DNA of 47,749 nt from Fusobacterium sp. (lineage in GTDB: Bacteria; Fusobacteriota; Fusobacteriia; Fusobacteriales; Fusobacteriaceae), in assembly GCA_019416865.1 (NCBI GenBank), contig DXWL01000015.1:1-47749 (forward strand), read 5' to 3'. The notes beneath the pieces were generated by a model. The model was given only the letters and a program-made list of their open reading frames with translations. It had not been told where the DNA came from and did no database searches. Both the position numbers and the translations under genes were made by a program. Positions 42,463 through 47,749 of the stretch are shown piece after piece. The first letter of the stretch is position 1. Each line of letters opens with the position of its first letter.

Positions 42463-43344
42463 ATGAAAATTACTAATCTTTTTACAAAGAAAAAACCAAC
42501 TATTTCATTTGAGGTGTTTCCACCTAATGAAATTTATTCACTTGATGAAGTTTTTGGAGTTATAGATGAACTGGCTCTTTTAAAACCTGATTTTATAAGT
42601 GTAACTTATGGGGCTGGAGGTGCTTCAAGAGGGAGAACTGTTGAAATAGCTTCAAAAATTAAAAATAAAAATCACATAGAAGCTCTGGCACATCTTACTT
42701 GTATAGGAGCAGAAAAAGATGAGATTGATTCTATCTTAACTGAATTAAAAAATAATAATATTGAAAATATACTGGCTCTTAGAGGAGATCTTCCTAAAGA
42801 TGGTACACCTTTAAAGAAAGGAGATTTTCTTCATGCTTCTGATCTTGTAAAATATTTAAAAAATAATGATAGCTTTTCTGTAGGGGGAGCTTTCTATCCT
42901 GAGGGACATCAAGATACTAACGATCTTCTTGACTTGTTTAATTTGAAAATCAAAGTTGACTCTGGAACTGATTTTATAATATCTCAAATATTTTTTGATA
43001 ATGAACAGTTCTATGAGTTTAGAAATAAACTAAAAAAACTTAACATTAATATTCCTATTGTTGCTGGAATTATGCCTGTTACAAATGCAAAACAAATAAG
43101 AAAAATAACATCTCTGTGTGGATGTACTATACCTGAAAAATTAAGAAAAATTCTTGATAGATATGAAAACAATCCAAAAGCTTTAAAAGAGGCTGGAATT
43201 GCCTATGCTACAGAGCAAATCATAGATCTTATGACATCGGATATTGATGGAATACATATATATACAATGAATAAAACTGAAACTGCAAAAAAAATTATGA
43301 ACAGCATACAAAATATAAGAGCAACTTTTGAGGGGGCTGTATAA
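42463..43344 (+). CDS. metF: Methylenetetrahydrofolate reductase
   Basis: 293 residues; reduces 5,10-methylene-THF to 5-methyl-THF with bound FAD. TISFEVFPPNE (about 13-23, catalytic Glu), SVTYGAGGASRG, LAHLTCIGA, LALRGDLP, GGAFYPEGH, and QIFFDNEQFYEF. Length equals E. coli MetF. Ribosome site GGGGG seven bases before ATG. Overlaps metH by one base (TAATG), so they are coupled. It supplies the methyl donor for MetH. Confidence 0.97.
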   Translation: MKITNLFTKKKPTISFEVFPPNEIYSLDEVFGVIDELALLKPDFISVTYGAGGASRGRTVEIASKIKNKNHIEALAHLTCIGAEKDEIDSILTELKNNNIENILALRGDLPKDGTPLKKGDFLHASDLVKYLKNNDSFSVGGAFYPEGHQDTNDLLDLFNLKIKVDSGTDFIISQIFFDNEQFYEFRNKLKKLNINIPIVAGIMPVTNAKQIRKITSLCGCTIPEKLRKILDRYENNPKALKEAGIAYATEQIIDLMTSDIDGIHIYTMNKTETAKKIMNSIQNIRATFEGAV

Positions 43345-46300
43345 TGAATAAAATTATAAATGAACTAGAAAAAAGAATAATGGTTTTAGATGGAGCAACT
43401 GGAACAGCAATCCAAAAATATAATCTTACAGAAAAAGATTTCCAAGGAAAAAAAGGGTGTAATGAAATTCTTAACATTACAAGACCCGATATCATAAAGG
43501 AAATTCATAAAAATTATATCCTTTCTGGAGCTGATATTATTGAAACCAATACTTTTAACTGTAATAAAATATCTTTAAGTGAATATGATATTTCAGAAAA
43601 AGCTTATGAACTTTCAAAAAAAGGTGCTGAACTTGCTAGAGAAACAGCTACAGAAATAGAAAAAGTTTTAGAAAAGAAAATATGGACAGCAGGGTCAATA
43701 GGTCCTACAAGCAAAAGTGCTTCTATTCCTTCTGGAGATATTCCCTATGAAAGAACTGTTGATTTTGATCAGCTAAAAGAAGCTTATTCTGAACAGATAA
43801 AGGGACTTATTGATGGCGGAGTTGAAATCCTTCTTATTGAAACAATATTTGATGGACTTAATGCAAAGGCTGCCCTTATTGCAGCTGAAGAGATTTTTGA
43901 GAAAAATAATAAAACTCTTCCTGTTATGATATCTGCTACTGTAAATAAACAAGGAAAACTTCTTTCTGGACAAAGCATCGAATCTCTCATTGTTGCCCTT
44001 GACAGAAAGTGTGTTATCTCTTTTGGGCTGAACTGTTCCTTTGGGGCAAAAGATCTTATACCCCTTATAAAGAAACTAAGCACTTTCACACATAAATATA
44101 TTTCTCTATATCCAAACGCAGGACTGCCAAATGAAAATGGAGAATATGAAGAAACTCCTAAAATTACAGTTTCTTATTTAAAAGAACTGATAAAAGATAA
44201 AGCTGTTAATATTTTAGGAGGATGTTGTGGAACACATTATGGGCATATAAAAGCAATCAGCTCTTTGGTGAAAGAGAAGGATCCGAGAAAAACTAATATT
44301 TATCAAAAAAATTCCTCTCTTCTTTCAGGAAATGAAATCTACTCTTTTAAAAATAAATTTACTGTTATAGGTGAAAGAAATAATGTCGCAGGTTCAAAAA
44401 TTTTTAAAACTCTTATTGAGGAAAAAAATTATATAAAAGCTCTTGAAATTGCCCGTTTACAGATACAAAAAGGTGCTGCTGTCATTGATATTAATATGGA
44501 CGATGGACTTTTAAATTCACAAGATGAGATGGAAAAATATCTGCGTGTTATTCAGAATGATCCTATTGTTTCAAAAGTACCTGTTATGATTGATTCCTCT
44601 GATTTTACTACCATTGAAACTGCTCTTAAAAATATTGCAGGAAAATCTCTTGTAAATTCCATAAGTCTTAAAGAGGGGGAAGATATTTTTATTCAAAAAG
44701 CTAAAATCATAAAAAAATATGGTGCTGCTGTAGTTGTCATGGCCTTTGATGAAGCTGGACAAGGAGTATCTTTTGAAAGAAAAATTGAAATTTGTAAGCG
44801 TTCCTATAAAATACTAAAAACTTTAGATTTTGAAGATTGGGATATTATTTTTGATCCAAATATTCTTTCTGTAGGAACGGGAAGTGAAGATGACAGATAC
44901 AATGGTATCAATTTTATAAAAGCAGCTTCTTGGATTAAAAATAACTTACAAGGAACAGGAGTAGTAGGAGGACTTAGTAATCTTTCCTTTGCTTTTAGAG
45001 GAAATAATCCTTTAAGAGCTTCTATTCACTCTGTATTTTTAAAAGAAGCTCAAAAAGATGGACTTACATTTGCAATAATGAATCCCGGAGAAAAAACTCC
45101 TGAACTTTCAGAAAAAGAAAAAAATATTATTTCAAGTCTTATTAACGGAGATGAAAATGCCCTTGATAATATATTATCTCTTACAATAAAAAAATCTGAC
45201 ACAGAAAAAAATTCCAAAAATAATATAGAAATATCTCTTGAAGAAAAAATATGTACAGCTCTTATTTATGGAGGAAGTACAACTTTTGAAAATGATATTG
45301 AGGAAGCTCTTAAAATATATACCCCTTTAGCTCTTATTCAAGATGTGCTTATGAAAGGAATGGAAAAAGTCGGAGATATGTTTGAAAAAGGAGAACTTTA
45401 TCTTCCTCAGCTTATTCGTTCAGCAAGTGTCATGAATAAAGCTGTAGATATTATTACCCCTCTTCTTGATAAAACAAAAGATAAAATAAAATCAAAAGGA
45501 AAAATTTTAATGGCAACAGTTGAGGGAGATGTCCATGATATTGGAAAAAATATTGTGGGAACTGTGTTAAAATGCAATGGATTTGAAATAATTGATTTGG
45601 GGGTTATGGTTTCAAAAGAAAAAATCTTTAATACAGCTATTTCAGAAAAAGTTGATATTATAACTTTAAGTGGACTTATAAGTCCTTCTCTTAAAGAGAT
45701 GGAAAAAGTTTTAACTCTTTTCAATGAAAATAATCTCAATATTCCTGTGCTTATTGCAGGAGCTGCAGCTTCAAAACTTCATACAGCTATAAAACTTGAA
45801 CCTGTTTATAAAGGCAGAACTCTTTATGTAAGTGATGCTTTGGATACTCTTCCTGTTATATCAGCTCTATGCTCTGATAAAAAAGATAATTTTTTAAAAG
45901 AAAAAACAGAAGAACTATATTACTTAAAAGAGATCTATAACAATAATAAAAAAAGTGAAATTAATAATATCTCTTCTGAAAATAAAATTATATATTCCTA
46001 TGAAACTATTATTCCTAAAATTATAGGAAAACATTTTATTGAATTCTCTTTAGAAGAGATAAAACCACATATAGATTTCTCTATCCTTCTTCATAATATG
46101 AAGGTAAAAAATACTCCTTATGAAAGTCAAGTTATGGAAAAAGTTCATGAAATTATAAAAGCTATGGAAGAAAAGAATATTCATGTAAAATGTTCCTTTG
46201 GAATTTTTTCATGTAAAAAAGAAGAGGATTCTATTATTATAACAGATTCTAAAAAAAGTTATTCTCTTTCATTTCCAAAGATAGAACATCAGAATTCTCT

Positions 46301-46670
46301 TATCTCTTCGGCTGATTTTTTCAATAAAGAAGATTATGTAGGAGCATTTGTAATCTCTGTAAATAGTTCTATTTTTAAAGATGATGAATATATGAAAATT
46401 TTAGAGTCAATTCTTCTTACTAGAATAGCTGAAGCTGGAGCAGAGTGTCTTGAGCAATATATAAATAAAAATTATTGGAAAATAAATATAAGACCTGCTG
46501 TAGGATATTCATCTCTTCCAGATCATTCAGCAAAAGAGATCATTTTTAATCTTCTTGACGGAGAAAAAACAGGAGCAAAACTTACTTCATCTTATGCTAT
46601 GACTCCTTTGAGCAGTGTCTGTGGAATTTATATTTCAAATCCAAAAAGTTTTTATCTGAATTCAAAATAG
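43344..46670 (+). CDS. metH: Cobalamin-dependent methionine synthase
   Basis: 1108 residues; makes methionine from homocysteine using methylcobalamin and methyl-THF. Order: homocysteine domain (1-300; zinc Cys in GLNCSFG near 230 and GGCCGTH near 294-295), pterin domain (about 325-575; GERNNVAGSK), B12 cap and B12 domain (590-830; DVHDIGKNIVG with the cobalt-binding His near 731, then LSGLISPSL), reactivation domain (about 860-1108; RPAVGYSSLPDH, SYAMTPLSSVCG). About 120 residues shorter than E. coli MetH, the loss being within linkers and the last domain rather than a truncation. Reactivation implies a flavodoxin or similar donor elsewhere. Confidence 0.96.
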   Translation: MNKIINELEKRIMVLDGATGTAIQKYNLTEKDFQGKKGCNEILNITRPDIIKEIHKNYILSGADIIETNTFNCNKISLSEYDISEKAYELSKKGAELARETATEIEKVLEKKIWTAGSIGPTSKSASIPSGDIPYERTVDFDQLKEAYSEQIKGLIDGGVEILLIETIFDGLNAKAALIAAEEIFEKNNKTLPVMISATVNKQGKLLSGQSIESLIVALDRKCVISFGLNCSFGAKDLIPLIKKLSTFTHKYISLYPNAGLPNENGEYEETPKITVSYLKELIKDKAVNILGGCCGTHYGHIKAISSLVKEKDPRKTNIYQKNSSLLSGNEIYSFKNKFTVIGERNNVAGSKIFKTLIEEKNYIKALEIARLQIQKGAAVIDINMDDGLLNSQDEMEKYLRVIQNDPIVSKVPVMIDSSDFTTIETALKNIAGKSLVNSISLKEGEDIFIQKAKIIKKYGAAVVVMAFDEAGQGVSFERKIEICKRSYKILKTLDFEDWDIIFDPNILSVGTGSEDDRYNGINFIKAASWIKNNLQGTGVVGGLSNLSFAFRGNNPLRASIHSVFLKEAQKDGLTFAIMNPGEKTPELSEKEKNIISSLINGDENALDNILSLTIKKSDTEKNSKNNIEISLEEKICTALIYGGSTTFENDIEEALKIYTPLALIQDVLMKGMEKVGDMFEKGELYLPQLIRSASVMNKAVDIITPLLDKTKDKIKSKGKILMATVEGDVHDIGKNIVGTVLKCNGFEIIDLGVMVSKEKIFNTAISEKVDIITLSGLISPSLKEMEKVLTLFNENNLNIPVLIAGAAASKLHTAIKLEPVYKGRTLYVSDALDTLPVISALCSDKKDNFLKEKTEELYYLKEIYNNNKKSEINNISSENKIIYSYETIIPKIIGKHFIEFSLEEIKPHIDFSILLHNMKVKNTPYESQVMEKVHEIIKAMEEKNIHVKCSFGIFSCKKEEDSIIITDSKKSYSLSFPKIEHQNSLISSADFFNKEDYVGAFVISVNSSIFKDDEYMKILESILLTRIAEAGAECLEQYINKNYWKINIRPAVGYSSLPDHSAKEIIFNLLDGEKTGAKLTSSYAMTPLSSVCGIYISNPKSFYLNSK

Positions 46671-46762
46671 AAATTATTTCTTTTTCTAATTTTTTTCTGT
46701 CCTAAAAACTTTTCAATTAATATGTTTTGAAGATTTTGAGCAATAAATTAAACACATACTTA

Positions 46763-46792
46763 TTGTATTATTTCAGATTAAATGATATCATT
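46763..46792 (+). promoter_or_regulatory. Recombinase promoter with overlapping palindrome
   Basis: TTGTAT (46763-46768), 17 bases, TATCAT (46786-46791) preceded by TGA. The perfect 12-bp palindrome AATGATATCATT (46781-46792) covers the -10. A repressor (perhaps the recombinase) could bind there. The rest of the gap 46671-46843 holds only a weak AGAAA/TTTCT hairpin after metH and AT-rich DNA. Confidence 0.45.
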
Positions 46793-46843
46793 ATTTAGTA
46801 CAATTATTAAATTTACTCAAATTTTTTCTAAAAGAGGTTATTA

Positions 46844-47662
46844 ATGAAAAGAGCAGTTGGATATGTTCGTGTTTCCAGTGATAAGCAGGTAAAAGAAGGC
46901 GGCGGACTTGAAATTCAAAAAAAATCTATAATAGAATTTTGCAATAAAAATAATATCCAGCTTCTTAATATCTTCTGCGATGAAGGAATTTCAGGAGCTG
47001 AAAATATTGAGAAAAGGGAAGGATTAGCCAGTTGTTTCAGTGCTATCAGAAAATCAAAAGTCAATGTTGATTATGTCATTGTACAAAAACTTGATAGATT
47101 TGCCAGAGATACAATTCTTTTGGGATATTTAGAATTTGAGCTGAAAAAATGTAAATGTGAACTTCTTGCAGTGGATCAAAAGTTTGACAACAACCCATCT
47201 GGACAGTTAATGAAAGATATCATAAGTGCTTTTGCTGCATTTGAAAAAAATATGATTAACCTTAGAACTTCCAGTGGTAAAAAAAATAAAATTGAAAAAA
47301 ATCTTTTTACAGGAGGAAAAGTCCCGATGGGATACAAATTAGTCAACAGCGACTATATACAGGTAGATGAAAAAACAGCTCCTATTATTAAATGTATTTT
47401 TATGTTAAGAAATAAAAGATTTTCTTACAGAAAAATAGCAAGATATATAGAGAATGTTTTCTTTATTCCTATGCACTTTACAACTGTAAAATATATACTT
47501 TCAAATAGAGCATATATAGGAGAACTTACACAGGAAAAGAAGTTTCATATTCCAATTACTCCTCTTGTAAATAGAGAGGAATTTTATCAGGCAAATGCAC
47601 CCTTCACTAGTATTTATTGTGAAGATGATGATATTTATGATGACGATGATTTTGATGATTAG
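46844..47662 (+). CDS. Serine recombinase (resolvase/invertase family), compact, with acidic tail
   Basis: 272 residues. Resolvase domain (1-145): YVRVSSDKQ (nucleophile Ser11), VQKLDRFARD with catalytic-type Arg, and SAFAAFEKNMINLRTSSGKK. A short Recombinase-type DNA-binding domain follows (about 165-250; GGKVPMGYKLVN, APIIKCIFMLRNKRFSYRKIARYIEN). The zinc ribbon and coiled coil of large serine integrases are absent. The last about 15 residues are almost all Asp/Glu (YCEDDDIYDDDDFDD). It may invert or excise a nearby segment; no paired inverted repeats were identified within the window. An IS-like end lies 34 bases downstream. Confidence 0.9.
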   Translation: MKRAVGYVRVSSDKQVKEGGGLEIQKKSIIEFCNKNNIQLLNIFCDEGISGAENIEKREGLASCFSAIRKSKVNVDYVIVQKLDRFARDTILLGYLEFELKKCKCELLAVDQKFDNNPSGQLMKDIISAFAAFEKNMINLRTSSGKKNKIEKNLFTGGKVPMGYKLVNSDYIQVDEKTAPIIKCIFMLRNKRFSYRKIARYIENVFFIPMHFTTVKYILSNRAYIGELTQEKKFHIPITPLVNREEFYQANAPFTSIYCEDDDIYDDDDFDD

Positions 47663-47696
47663 ACTTATGACCTGCATAAAATAAAGAGGTGAGTAA

Positions 47697-47749
47697 TGTA
47701 GTGAACCCATTTTCTTAGACACATATTTTAATTATTGATTAACAAGGAT
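47697..47749 (+). mobile_element. Probable left end of an IS3-family (IS150-like) insertion sequence, cut by the window
   Basis: TGTAGTGAACCCATTTTC (47697-47714) followed by TTAGACA resembles, from memory, the terminal inverted repeats of the IS150 group (TGTA..G.ACCCATTTT..T.GACA). AACAAGGA at the very edge would serve as the ribosome site of the first transposase frame. The other end and the transposase are outside the window. Confidence 0.45.

Noticed and set aside
43344..46670. Possible truncation of MetH, because it is about 120 residues short of the E. coli enzyme
   Set aside because: All four modules, including the reactivation motif near the C-terminus, are present in one intact frame.
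1..47749. CRISPR arrays, rRNA genes, prophage or toxin-antitoxin modules
   Set aside because: No regularly spaced repeats, rRNA-like stretches, phage genes or small paired frames were seen.

Overview
The window (about 30% GC, ATA/AGA-rich codons) looks like a chromosomal segment of a Fusobacteriaceae member, most likely Fusobacterium. The inference rests on the combination of very low GC, purine-rich AGGAGG ribosome sites, LPS genes (waaA), a Gram-negative lipoprotein exporter (LolC/LolD-like), RNase Y, two-subunit glyQ/glyS and a SAM-I riboswitch. Species cannot be fixed by eye.

Layout. Positions 1-55 are the 3' part of tRNA-Gln(TTG), followed by three hairpins. From 245 to 34633 every large gene is on the minus strand, in several transcription units. 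In transcription order (right to left) these are: a lipoprotein with a glycoside-hydrolase-like domain (33026-34633); truB-typA; ptsH and ptsI; obgE-miaA-lipoprotein-rsbW-like-rsbV-like-rny; ymdB-prmA-cmk-waaA-trmB-purA; lipoprotein-NUDIX; ylxM-ffh-rpsP; ileS with its own leader; tex-sensor kinase; lspA-glyQ-glyS; and a CofE-like ligase. At about 34.7 kb the direction switches. On the plus strand follow an M16 peptidase, a beta-carbonic anhydrase, an FtsX/LolC-type permease with a LolD-type ATPase, and long-form hpf. A minus-strand MATE transporter is next, then a SAM-I riboswitch-controlled metF-metH operon on the plus strand, then a compact serine recombinase. The window ends in what looks like the left end of an IS3-family element.

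Most of the content is housekeeping: translation (glyQS, ileS, rpsP, hpf, typA, prmA, truB, miaA, trmB), protein targeting and lipoprotein processing (ffh, ylxM, lspA, lol), RNA turnover (rny, tex), sugar uptake (ptsHI) and one-carbon/methionine metabolism (metF, metH).

The most interesting observation is the 299-base gap upstream of ileS. It encodes a 15-residue leader peptide, MNSAKNIIIISSIIS, with six AUA isoleucine codons and a good ribosome site. An intrinsic terminator follows, and two mutually exclusive pairings could link leader translation to termination. This is the layout of a ribosome-mediated attenuator for isoleucyl-tRNA synthetase, where a T-box would be the usual low-GC solution. 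Other points worth a look are a 120-bp imperfect palindrome between ptsH and ptsI, a sensor kinase with Asn where the phosphoacceptor His should be, an rsbV/rsbW-like pair joined to rny, a compact recombinase with an Asp-rich tail and a palindrome over its promoter, and a CofE-like ligase with no other F420 gene in view.
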